Of a stretch of 22,230 nt of DNA, positions 1 to 6,712 are shown in pieces. The notes beneath the pieces are model-generated. The model was given only the letters and a program-made list of their open reading frames with translations, was not told the origin of the DNA and ran no database searches. Position 1 is the first letter of the stretch; each line of letters begins with the position of its first letter. The position numbers were made by a program, and so were the translations under genes. The stretch is from CAZOWW01 sp964583765 (lineage in GTDB: Bacteria; Actinomycetota; Actinomycetes; Actinomycetales; Kineosporiaceae). The stretch spans positions 1-22,230 of the forward strand of contig CAZOWW010000100.1 in NCBI GenBank assembly GCA_964583765.1, in the 5' to 3' direction.

Positions 1-1306
1 GCCCAAGTTCAACATGTACCAGTCGCTGCACACGACCGTGATCGGGCCCGAGGGCAAACCCGTCGAGATCCAGATCCGCACCCACCAGATGCACCGGCGC
101 GCCGAGTACGGCGTGGCCGCGCACTGGAAGTACAAGGACGACCCGAACGGCACCACCGGGCGGGACGAGGGCGGCGTCACCGACATGGCCTGGTTGCGCC
201 AGCTGCTGGACTGGCAGCGCGAGACGGCCGACCCGGGGGAGTTCCTCGACTCGCTGCGTTTCGAGATCAACGCCCAGGAGGTGTACGTCTTCACGCCGAA
301 GGGCGACGTGATCGCGTTGCCCTCGGGGGCGACCCCGGTCGACTTCGCCTACGCCGTGCACACCCAGGTGGGTCACCGGTGCATGGGCGCACGGGTGAAC
401 GGGCGCCTGGTGCCGTTGGAGAGCACGCTCGACAACGGGGACGTCATCGAGGTGTTCACGTCCAAGGCGGACGGCGCGGGACCGAGCCGCGACTGGCTGA
501 CCTTCGTGCGCAGCGCCCGGGCCCGGAACAAGATCCGTCAGTGGTTCTCCAAGGAACGGCGCGAGGAGGCCATCGAGCAGGGCAAGGACGCCATCGCGAA
601 GTCGATGCGCAAGCAGCACCTGCCGATCCAGCGCCTGATGACGCACGAGTCGCTCGTCGCCCTCGCCCAGGAGATGCGCTACCCGGACGTGTCCGCGCTG
701 TACGCCGCGGTCGGCGAGGGCCATGTCGTGGCCGCCAATGTGGTGCAGCGGCTCGTGCAGTCGCTGGGCGGGGAGGCCGGGGCCGAGGAGGACCTCGCCG
801 AGGCCACCTCGCCGACCCGGCCGCGCCGGGCACGCGTGGGCGACCCCGGTGTGGTCGTGCGCGGGGTCGAGGACGTCTGGGTCAAGCTGGCCCGGTGCTG
901 CACTCCGGTGCCCGGCGACCAGATCATCGGATTCGTCACCCGGGGCAGCGGGGTGTCCGTGCACCGGGAGGACTGCAACAACGTGGCGGGCCTGCTGGAC
1001 GAGCCCGACCGGATCCTCGAGGTGGAGTGGGCACCCACCTCGGCGAGCGTGTTCCTGGTGCAGATCCAGGTCGAGGCGCTCGACCGGTCACGACTTCTCT
1101 CGGACGTCACCCGGGTGCTCTCGGACAACCACGTGAACATCCTCGCCGCGAACGTGTCCACCTCCCGGGATCGGCTGGCGGTCTCGCGGTTCACCTTCGA
1201 GATGGCTGACCCGGCGCACCTCGATCATGTGATCGCCGCGGTGCGCAAGGTGGAGGGTGTCTTCGACGCCTATCGCGTCACCGGGACCCGCGGCAACGAG
1301 GTCTGA
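1..1306 (+). CDS. rel: Bifunctional (p)ppGpp synthetase/hydrolase Rel, 3' part
   Basis: Makes and degrades the alarmone (p)ppGpp in the stringent response; a cytoplasmic, ribosome-associated enzyme. The reading frame is already open at base 2, so the hydrolase domain and most of the synthetase domain lie before the window. Visible here are the end of the synthetase domain (YQSLHTTV and VEIQIRT, about nt 14-90, then AEYGVAAHWKYK), a TGS domain (EVYVFTPKGDVIALPSG onward, about nt 280-470), a helical region, the conserved Cys/His zinc-finger-like segment (ARCCTPVPGD through VHREDCNN, about nt 881-980) and a C-terminal ACT domain (about nt 1050-1290) ending in TGA at 1304-1306. All regulatory domains are intact, as in long Rel/RelA/SpoT proteins. 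Actinobacteria usually carry one bifunctional Rel, which is inferred here because the catalytic HD part is not visible. It converges on the next gene, with 10 bp between the stop codons. Confidence 0.97.
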   Translation, partial: PKFNMYQSLHTTVIGPEGKPVEIQIRTHQMHRRAEYGVAAHWKYKDDPNGTTGRDEGGVTDMAWLRQLLDWQRETADPGEFLDSLRFEINAQEVYVFTPKGDVIALPSGATPVDFAYAVHTQVGHRCMGARVNGRLVPLESTLDNGDVIEVFTSKADGAGPSRDWLTFVRSARARNKIRQWFSKERREEAIEQGKDAIAKSMRKQHLPIQRLMTHESLVALAQEMRYPDVSALYAAVGEGHVVAANVVQRLVQSLGGEAGAEEDLAEATSPTRPRRARVGDPGVVVRGVEDVWVKLARCCTPVPGDQIIGFVTRGSGVSVHREDCNNVAGLLDEPDRILEVEWAPTSASVFLVQIQVEALDRSRLLSDVTRVLSDNHVNILAANVSTSRDRLAVSRFTFEMADPAHLDHVIAAVRKVEGVFDAYRVTGTRGNEV

Positions 1307-1316
1307 CCTCACCGGC

Positions 1317-2027
1317 TCACCCACGGCTGCCCGGTCGGGCTTCTGCGGCGATCTGCGGGACGTTCCGGTGCCGGTTGGGGTTCTGTCCGGCAACTGCGTC
1401 CGCATCGGCGTCCAGGGCCGCCCAGACGGCCAGGACGCGGCGGGCGGCGACGACTCCACGACGGTCGGCCCGCCTCTCGAGGGCGAGACGTGTCCGCCCG
1501 GCGTCCAGTCCGGTGTCGCGGGCCAGCACGAGGAGAGCCTCGAGGGCGTACCGCGGCGGTGACCAGCAGAGCAGGTCCAGGGCGGTGCGCTCCGCCGTGG
1601 TCAGCCGCAGGGGACCGATCCGGCAGATCTCGTGCGGGGCGAGCCGTCCGCAGCGCAGGCGCTGGGGGAGCGTGCCGAGGTCGGGGCCTCTCCGGTGCGG
1701 GGGCAGGTCGTACAGGTCGAGCACCTCCGGGGAACGGGAGGTGCCGGATGAGTGCACCCAGGCCGCGGCCGGTCCGGCAGCCACGGCGGAGGACGGGACG
1801 AGCAGTGCCAGCGCCGCGGCCCGCAGCGCGGGGGAGTCCGGGAGATCGCCCGGGACATGGACGTCGGCGAGTACCCGGCGCAGCAGCCCCGCCTGGCGGA
1901 GGCGCTCGGTCTCCCCGTGCGCGGGGGCAGACGGGAACCCTGGGCGGAAGGGGCCGCGGGGCAGCACCTCGTCGGGTGCGGCGAGCGCCGGGATCCGGTA
2001 CGTGGACACCCGGGCAGCCTGCCGCAC
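1317..2027 (-). CDS. AbiEi-type antitoxin-like protein (hypothetical)
   Basis: A 236-residue protein that resembles the actinobacterial proteins annotated as 'type IV toxin-antitoxin AbiEi family antitoxin domain-containing'. The similarity lies in an early LLRRVLADVHVP segment, a helical segment with ALAAA/AAAWVH character, and the motif LRLTTAERTALDLLC followed by a helix and RRGVVAARRVLA (about residues 145-205). In longer relatives, as I recall them, a further nuclease-like (DUF559-type) part follows; here the protein ends in a short Arg/Asn/Pro-rich tail, so that part is absent. No AbiEii-like toxin gene is adjacent, so a toxin-antitoxin function is not supported. The start is uncertain: GTG at 2027 gives the longest product and GTG at 2009 is an alternative; neither has a clear Shine-Dalgarno. 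It lies downstream of the DUF349 gene behind a strong hairpin and has no obvious promoter, so expression may be low or depend on read-through. Confidence 0.7.
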   Translation of the reverse strand: MRQAARVSTYRIPALAAPDEVLPRGPFRPGFPSAPAHGETERLRQAGLLRRVLADVHVPGDLPDSPALRAAALALLVPSSAVAAGPAAAWVHSSGTSRSPEVLDLYDLPPHRRGPDLGTLPQRLRCGRLAPHEICRIGPLRLTTAERTALDLLCWSPPRYALEALLVLARDTGLDAGRTRLALERRADRRGVVAARRVLAVWAALDADADAVAGQNPNRHRNVPQIAAEARPGSRG

Positions 2028-2039
2028 CGGGTGGACATG

Positions 2040-2087
2040 GGCCGGGCCCGGAACCGCCCTGGGGACAGAACGGTTCCGGGCCCGGCC
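2040..2087 (-). terminator. Strong hairpin after the DUF349 gene
   Basis: A perfect inverted repeat: arms 2040-2056 and 2071-2087 (17 bp, very GC-rich, core GGGCCCGGAACCG) around a 14-nt loop. It starts 19 nt past the DUF349 stop codon on the minus strand and ends 12 nt before the next start codon. There is no U-tract, as is common for actinobacterial intrinsic terminators. It probably separates the DUF349 transcript from the AbiEi-like gene. Confidence 0.7.
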
Positions 2088-2106
2088 TGGGGACGATGGT
2101 GCGGGG

Positions 2107-3357
2107 TCAGCCGCCGAAGTCGGACAGCGCCCGACGGGCCTCGACCAGCCACTCCTTGCGGGCCTCGAGCGTTGCCTCGGCGTCCCGGATCCGGCGGGCG
2201 TCCCCGCTGGCCTTGGCCTTCTCCAGCGTCACGGTGAGCGTGGCGATCGCCTGCTCGAGCTGGGCGACCGCCGCCGAGGCCCGAGCCCGGGCCTCGGGGT
2301 TGGACCGGACCCACTGCTGGTCCTCGGCCTCGCGCACGGCCTGCTCGACCTTGCGCAACCGGCCCTCGACCCGGGTGAGCTCCGTACGTGGCACCCGCCC
2401 CACGGCCTCCCAGCGTTCTTGGAGGTCACGCAGCGCGTTCCGGGCCGCCGGGACGTCGGTGACCGGCAACAGCGCCTCGGCCTCGACGAGCAGGGCCTCC
2501 TTGGCCTCGAGGTTGGTGCGGTACTCGGAGTCGGTCTGCGCGGAGGCCTCGGTGCGGGCCGTGAAGAACCTCTCCTGGGCGGTCCGGAACCGTGCCCACA
2601 GGGCGTCGTCGTCCTTGCGGGCGGCCCGGCCGGCGCCCTTCCACTGCTCCATGAGCCCGCGGTAGGCGGCGGCCGTCGCCCCCCACTCGGTCGAGTCGGC
2701 GAGTTCCTCCGCCTGCAGGACGAGCTTCTCCTTGGTGGCCTTCGCCTCGGCGCGCTGTTCGTCCAGGGCGCTGAAGTGCTGGCGCCGACGACGGTCGAAG
2801 GTGGTCCGGGCGTGGCTGAACCGCTTCCAGAGCTCGTCCTCGGTGTGGCGGTCCAGGCGGGAGTCCCGCTGCATGGTGCGCCAGGTCTCGAAGAGCTCCC
2901 GCAGCCGGTCGCCGGCGGTCTTCCAGACGATCGTCGCCGAGTCGGTGGCGGCGATCTGCTCTGCCTCCTCGACGAGGACCTGGCGGGCCGTGAGCGAGCG
3001 TTCCCGGGCCTCGGCGCGGGCCTTCTCCAGGGAAGTGCGGCGCTGCTCGGCAAGCGGCGAGAGGGCCTCCAGGCGCGCGGTGAGTCCGTCGAGGTCACCC
3101 ACGGCGTTGGCCGCCGGGATGGTCGCGGCGAGCCGGCGGATGGTCTGCTCCGCGTCCGCGGGCGAGACCTGACCGGCCTTGAGCCGCTGCTCCAGGAGGT
3201 CGACCTGTGCCTTGAGGTCCTCGTACTTGCGGGTGAAGTAGGCCAGCGCCTCGGTCTCGGTGGCTCCCGGGTACTGCCCCACCGAGCGCTCGCCCGCCGC
3301 GGTTCTGACCCAGACCGTCCCGTCGGCGTCTACCCGGCCCCACTCTTGTTCGGTCAC
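2107..3357 (-). CDS. DUF349 domain-containing coiled-coil protein
   Basis: A 416-residue, highly charged, almost entirely helical protein with no membrane segment. The N-terminus (TEQEWGRVDADGTVWVR) is typical of actinobacterial DUF349 proteins and is followed by an acidic/basic coiled-coil region (about residues 35-130). At least three DUF349 repeats are visible: around residues 145-192 (W..GDRLREL, then DELWKRF..A...F), 225-268 (WKGAGRAARKDDDALWARF) and a more diverged one at about 300-345 (WEAVGRVPRTELTRVEGRL). The biochemical function is unknown. I chose GTG at 3357 over an upstream ATG at 3402 because the protein then begins MTEQEW, as in relatives, and GGAAAG lies 9 nt upstream. The family often sits next to rel and the cyclophilin gene in actinobacteria, as here, but a role in the stringent response is only an inference. 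Transcription runs in the same direction as the cyclophilin gene, 91 bp behind it. Confidence 0.9.
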   Translation of the reverse strand: MTEQEWGRVDADGTVWVRTAAGERSVGQYPGATETEALAYFTRKYEDLKAQVDLLEQRLKAGQVSPADAEQTIRRLAATIPAANAVGDLDGLTARLEALSPLAEQRRTSLEKARAEARERSLTARQVLVEEAEQIAATDSATIVWKTAGDRLRELFETWRTMQRDSRLDRHTEDELWKRFSHARTTFDRRRRQHFSALDEQRAEAKATKEKLVLQAEELADSTEWGATAAAYRGLMEQWKGAGRAARKDDDALWARFRTAQERFFTARTEASAQTDSEYRTNLEAKEALLVEAEALLPVTDVPAARNALRDLQERWEAVGRVPRTELTRVEGRLRKVEQAVREAEDQQWVRSNPEARARASAAVAQLEQAIATLTVTLEKAKASGDARRIRDAEATLEARKEWLVEARRALSDFGG

Positions 3358-3388
3358 GACTCCACGCTTTCCGATCGTCGCTGCGCCT

Positions 3389-3441
3389 GTCCTGCCGTGC
3401 ATATCACGGTCCTGCCCGCATTGGGACTACATCGTCCTGCC
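3389..3441 (-). promoter_or_regulatory. DUF349 upstream region with three GGCAGGAC repeats
   Basis: The 91-bp gap before the DUF349 start holds three direct copies of the 8-mer GGCAGGAC (minus strand; plus-strand GTCCTGCC at 3389, 3409 and 3434). A possible sigma-70-type promoter on the minus strand, CTGACA then about 18 nt then TAGTCC, overlaps the most upstream copy. Both calls rest on inspection alone and could be chance. Confidence 0.3.
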
Positions 3442-3448
3442 CACCTTG

Positions 3449-4297
3449 TCAGCTCGCGACCGAGGTCGAGACGATCGACAGCGGACGCAGCGGGTGCTCG
3501 TCGGCCGTACCGTGTCCGCCCGCAGCCACCTTCTGGAGGATGTCCATCCCGGAGGTGATCTTGCCGAGCACCGTGTACCCGCCCGCGTTGTCCGAAGGGA
3601 TCGTCGACGTCTTGTAGACCAGGAAGAACTGGCTGCCCATGCTGCTGGCGTTGTTGTTCACCCGTGCCATCGCCACGGTGCCCGCAGGGTAGACGTTGTT
3701 GGCCGGCGCGTTCTCGACCGGGCCGTAGTTGTAGCCCGGACCGCCCTTCCCGTCGCCTCCGGGGTCACCGCACTGGAGCACGTAGATGCCCTCGGTGGTC
3801 AACCGGTGGCAGGAGACGTCGTTGTAGAAGCCGTTGCCGGCCAGGAAGATCGTGGAGGCGACGCCCTGCGGTGCCTTGGCGCCGTCCAGGGTCAGGACGA
3901 TCGGGCCGCAGGAGGTCGTCAGCGTCACCGTGTAGGTCTTGCCGCCGGCCAGCGACTTGTCCGGCGCCTTGTCCCAGGACTTCGGGGTCGCGGGCGCGGT
4001 GGCCGTGGGCACCGGACACGGGTCCTTGGGATCGATCGAGGGGCTCGTCGCCGTGGGGGACGTCGTCGCCGCGGCCGTCGCCGCGGTCGTGGCCGTCGCG
4101 GCCTGGCCGGAACTGCCGGAGCCGCTCGTCACGACGCCCCACACGATGAGTGCGAGGCAGGCGAGCAGGGAGGTGGGCAGCACGCCCCAGAGCAGGAACC
4201 GGCGGTTCCGGCGCTGGCGATACGCGTACCGCTCGGCCCACTTCTCATGGCGCTTGGCCTGGTACTGCCGTTCGCGCTCCCGCTTGGTCGGCGACAC
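3449..4297 (-). CDS. Membrane-anchored cyclophilin-type peptidyl-prolyl cis-trans isomerase
   Basis: Catalyses cis-trans isomerisation of X-Pro bonds, probably in proteins outside the membrane. The 282-residue product has a basic N-terminus rich in Arg/Lys (1-33), one transmembrane helix (about 34-56, FLLWGVLPTSLLACLALIVW), a low-complexity Ala/Thr/Ser linker (about 57-105) and a C-terminal cyclophilin domain (about 118-280). Recognisable cyclophilin elements are CHRL (Arg165), LQCGDPGGDGKGGPGY (Gln175), VAMAR, GSQFF (221-225) and YTVLGKITSGMDIL. The Phe of the usual FHR is Cys163 here. Four cysteines (94, 130, 163, 176) lie in the predicted extracytoplasmic part. I prefer GTG 4297: AGGAGG ends 7 nt upstream of it, whereas the in-frame ATG at 4303 would leave only 1 nt. 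The family is common next to DUF349 and hisS in actinobacteria. Confidence 0.92.
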   Translation of the reverse strand: MSPTKRERERQYQAKRHEKWAERYAYRQRRNRRFLLWGVLPTSLLACLALIVWGVVTSGSGSSGQAATATTAATAAATTSPTATSPSIDPKDPCPVPTATAPATPKSWDKAPDKSLAGGKTYTVTLTTSCGPIVLTLDGAKAPQGVASTIFLAGNGFYNDVSCHRLTTEGIYVLQCGDPGGDGKGGPGYNYGPVENAPANNVYPAGTVAMARVNNNASSMGSQFFLVYKTSTIPSDNAGGYTVLGKITSGMDILQKVAAGGHGTADEHPLRPLSIVSTSVAS

Positions 4298-4338
4298 CGC
4301 CATACCTCCTCGTAAGTACGGCACCGTTAGGGGCGCCA

Positions 4339-4344
4339 ATTCTA
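4339..4344 (-). promoter_or_regulatory. Probable -10 box for the cyclophilin gene
   Basis: TAGAAT on the minus strand is a near-consensus -10 hexamer, about 42 nt before the start codon. It would give a leader of about 35 nt that carries the AGGAGG ribosome-binding site. I see no good -35 box. Confidence 0.45.
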
Positions 4345-4441
4345 GGTGACTGCCGGCTCCTGCCCGGTACCTCGATGCTCACCGCGTGCCGGTGCCGGCA
4401 TGACGCTACTTACCAGATGCCCGTGGGGAAAGCCTGATCGG

Positions 4442-4447
4442 TAGGCT
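4442..4447 (+). promoter_or_regulatory. -10 box of a probably leaderless metallo-hydrolase transcript
   Basis: TAGGCT (TANNNT class) ends 7 nt before the GTG at 4455, with no Shine-Dalgarno between them. This matches actinobacterial leaderless promoters, in which transcription starts at the G or A of the start codon. No -35 consensus is evident. Confidence 0.5.
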
Positions 4448-4454
4448 CGCGCAG

Positions 4455-5222
4455 GTGATCGTAACGGCCGTCACCGCCCAGCTGTTCGCCACGAACTGTT
4501 ATGTCGTCGCGGCGGGCCCCGGACACGAGTGTTTGGTGGTGGATCCGGGCGTCGGGATCGGCCCCGCCCTCGCCGAGGTGCTCCGGCGCGAGGGGCTGCG
4601 TCCGGTCGCGGTGCTGCTCACCCACGGGCACCTGGACCATGTTTTCGGTGTCACGGAGGTCCCCGGGGTCGCTGAGGCGCCCGGGGTCGCCGAGGTGCCC
4701 GGGGTCGCTGAGCTGCCCGGGGGACCCGAGGTGTTCGTGCACGAGGCGGACCGCTCCCGGCTCGCGGATCCGTGGGCCGGGTTCGACCCCTGGCTGCGCC
4801 AACTGCTGGCCCAGCAGTCCGGGCTGAGCACGTCCTGGACCGAACCCCCGCGCACACTGTCGTTGCGGGACGGCGAGGTGGTGGCCCGGGCCGGCCTGCG
4901 GGTCGAGGTGCACCATGCCCCGGGACACACCGAGGGGTCGGCCCTCTTCCGGGTGTCCGGGGTGCCCGACCGGGAGCCGGTGGGCGTCGACGACCTCGCG
5001 GGCCTCTCGGCTACCGTGTTCAGCGGGGACGTCCTGTTCGCCGGCAGTGTGGGCCGGACCGACCTTCCGGGCGGCGACGGGGCCGCGATGCGCCGGTCGC
5101 TCCAGGACGTGGTGCTCGCGCTGCCCGATCCGACGCTGGTGCTGCCCGGACACGGTCCGGCGACCACCGTCGCCCGCGAGCGGGCCACCAATCCGTATCT
5201 GGTGGACCTCGCCGTCGGGTGA
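4455..5222 (+). CDS. Metallo-beta-lactamase-fold hydrolase (glyoxalase II-like)
   Basis: A 255-residue cytoplasmic hydrolase with the binuclear-metal signature THGHLDH (residues 56-62) and the further metal ligands His158 (PGHTEG), Asp192 (SGDVLF) and His233 (LPGHGP). The fold and short length fit the YcbL/GloB-like group; the substrate (a thioester such as S-lactoylglutathione or mycothiol analogues, or something else) cannot be told. The family usually sits directly before hisS in actinobacteria, as here, 59 bp upstream on the same strand. Directly after the metal motif, residues 68-91 are a repeated (EVPGVA)-like segment encoded by an 18-bp tandem repeat, replacing the helix and strand that normally follow. 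Start: GTG 4455, chosen because MIVTAVTAQLFATNCYV matches the usual N-terminus and a TANNNT box sits just upstream. Confidence 0.93.
   Translation: MIVTAVTAQLFATNCYVVAAGPGHECLVVDPGVGIGPALAEVLRREGLRPVAVLLTHGHLDHVFGVTEVPGVAEAPGVAEVPGVAELPGGPEVFVHEADRSRLADPWAGFDPWLRQLLAQQSGLSTSWTEPPRTLSLRDGEVVARAGLRVEVHHAPGHTEGSALFRVSGVPDREPVGVDDLAGLSATVFSGDVLFAGSVGRTDLPGGDGAAMRRSLQDVVLALPDPTLVLPGHGPATTVARERATNPYLVDLAVG
4656..4727 (+). repeat. 18-bp in-frame tandem repeat in the metallo-hydrolase gene
   Basis: Three close copies and one diverged copy of an 18-bp unit (4656-4673, 4674-4691, 4692-4709, 4710-4727), each starting with GAG and containing CCCGGGGTCGC. They encode EVPGVA, EAPGVA, EVPGVA and ELPGGP. 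The unit is a multiple of 3, so copy-number change keeps the frame. Confidence 0.9.
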
Positions 5223-5236
5223 GTACGACCGCCGTA

Positions 5237-5260
5237 CGCCCCGGGCCGCAGCCCGGGGCG
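5237..5260 (+). terminator. Hairpin between the metallo-hydrolase gene and hisS
   Basis: A perfect 10-bp stem (CGCCCCGGGC at 5237-5246, its complement at 5251-5260) with a CGCA tetraloop, 15 nt after the hydrolase stop and 21 nt before the hisS start. A smaller hairpin (GTACG 5223-5227 / CGTAC 5233-5237) shares base 5237 with the large stem. It could be a terminator, a partial attenuator before hisS, or an mRNA-processing/stability element. There is no U-tract. Confidence 0.55.
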
Positions 5261-5281
5261 GATCGACCGCTGGGAGAGATG

Positions 5282-6712
5282 ATGGCCCGCCCGATGCCCC
5301 TGTCCGGATTCCCGGAGTGGCTGCCGGCCGAGCGGCTCGTCGAGCTGCGCGTGCTGGACACCCTGCGCCGGACCTTCGAGCTGTGGGGGTTCGCCTCGGT
5401 GGAGACCCGCGCGGTCGAACCGATGAGCCAGCTGTTGCGCAAGGGCGAGATCGACAAGGAGGTCTACGTCCTGCGCCGGCTCCAGGCCGGGGACCAGGAG
5501 GAGGCCGACGAGGGACGGCGTCTCGGGCTGCACTTCGACCTCACCGTGCCGTTCGCGCGCTACGTGCTGGAGAACTCCGGCCACCTGACCTTTCCCTTCC
5601 GTCGCTACCAGATCCAGAAGGTGTGGCGGGGGGAGCGGCCCCAGGAGGGGCGCTTCCGTGAGTTCGTGCAGGCGGACATCGACGTGGTCGGCGAGCGCGA
5701 GCTGCCCTGGCACTACGAGGTGGAGCTGCCCCTCGTGATGGCCGAGGCGCTGGCGGCCCTGCGGGAGGTGGGCCTGCCGCCGGTGCGGATCCAGGTGAAC
5801 AACCGCAAGGTGGTCGAGGGCTTCTACCGCGGCCTGGGCCTGGACGACGTCCCCACCGTGCTGCGATCCGTGGACAAGTTGGACAAGATCGGCCCGGACG
5901 CGGTCGCGGAACTGCTGGTGCGCGAGGCCGGGGCGGATGCCGCGCAGGCGCGCCAGTGCCTCGCCCTCGCCGGGATCCAGGGGGGCGACGCGCGGGTGGT
6001 CGAGGCCGTGAGGGCCCTGGGCGTGGAGCACCCGCTGCTGAGCGAGGGTCTCGGCGACCTGTTGCGGGTGGTGGAGGCGGGGGACAGGCAGGCGCCCGGA
6101 GTGCTCTTCGCCGACCTGCGCATCGCGCGGGGGCTCGACTACTACACCGGCACGGTCTACGAGACGCTGGTGGTCGGGCACGAGGACCTGGGCTCGATCT
6201 GCTCCGGGGGCCGCTACGACTCCCTCGCCAGCGACGGCCGCACGACCTATCCGGGGGTGGGCCTGTCCATCGGCGTGAGCCGGCTCGTCTCCCGGTTGCT
6301 CGGGCGGGGCCTGGTGCGGGCGTCCCGCTCGGTGCCCACCTGCGTGCTGGTCGCGGTGGCGGACGAGGGCTCCCGGCCGGTCTGTGACCAGGTCGCGGCG
6401 GCGCTCCGGCGCCGGGGGATCCCGACCGAGGTGGCGCCCTCCGCGGCGAAGTTCGGGCAGCAGATCCGGCACGCCGACCGTCGGGGCATCCCGTTCGTGT
6501 GGTTCGCCCGGCCGGACGGCACGCACGAGGTGAAGGACATCCGGTCCGGGGAACAGCTGCCGGCGGATCCCGCCCGGTGGCAGCCGCCGCAGTCCGATCT
6601 CTTCCCCCAGGTGGTTCCCGTCATTCCCGAGGCGGGTCCCGTCGTTCCCGAGGCGGGTCCCGTCGTTCCCGAGGCGGGTCCCGTCGTTCCCCGGACCGGG
6701 ACAGGCGGCTGA
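5282..6712 (+). CDS. hisS: Histidyl-tRNA synthetase
   Basis: Charges tRNA(His) with histidine; a class II synthetase, normally a cytoplasmic dimer. The 476-residue product has the actinobacterial N-terminus MARPMPLSGFPEWLP, motif 2 (VWRGERPQEGRFREF, residues 114-128), the His-specific HisA motif RGLDYYTGTVYE (283-294, with Arg283 at the catalytic position), GGRYDSL (309-315), motif 3 (GVGLSIGVSRL) and a C-terminal anticodon-binding domain (about 352-425). After that domain comes a 45-50-residue tail that most HisRS lack, containing three VxPEAGP heptads from a 21-bp DNA repeat. The start is ATG 5282, preferred over the adjacent ATG 5279 because GGAG lies 5 nt away rather than 2. It follows the metallo-hydrolase gene, with a hairpin between them. 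Confidence 0.97.
   Translation: MARPMPLSGFPEWLPAERLVELRVLDTLRRTFELWGFASVETRAVEPMSQLLRKGEIDKEVYVLRRLQAGDQEEADEGRRLGLHFDLTVPFARYVLENSGHLTFPFRRYQIQKVWRGERPQEGRFREFVQADIDVVGERELPWHYEVELPLVMAEALAALREVGLPPVRIQVNNRKVVEGFYRGLGLDDVPTVLRSVDKLDKIGPDAVAELLVREAGADAAQARQCLALAGIQGGDARVVEAVRALGVEHPLLSEGLGDLLRVVEAGDRQAPGVLFADLRIARGLDYYTGTVYETLVVGHEDLGSICSGGRYDSLASDGRTTYPGVGLSIGVSRLVSRLLGRGLVRASRSVPTCVLVAVADEGSRPVCDQVAAALRRRGIPTEVAPSAAKFGQQIRHADRRGIPFVWFARPDGTHEVKDIRSGEQLPADPARWQPPQSDLFPQVVPVIPEAGPVVPEAGPVVPEAGPVVPRTGTGG
6620..6692 (+). repeat. 21-bp tandem repeat at the 3' end of hisS
   Basis: Three full copies (6620-6640, 6641-6661, 6662-6682) and a partial fourth (6683-6692) of a 21-bp unit with core TTCCCGAGGCGGGTCCC; the last two full copies are identical. 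It encodes the VIPEAGP / VVPEAGP / VVPEAGP tail of HisRS. Confidence 0.93.

Noticed and set aside
1317..2027. Complete AbiE toxin-antitoxin system
   Set aside because: Only an antitoxin-like protein is present; neither neighbour is a nucleotidyltransferase toxin of the AbiEii type.
1375..3558. Long open frame (727 codons) on the plus strand opposite the AbiEi-like and DUF349 genes
   Set aside because: Its product is Gly/Leu/Arg-rich without domain character, while the opposite strand carries recognisable families with good starts. It is a shadow frame of high-GC coding DNA.
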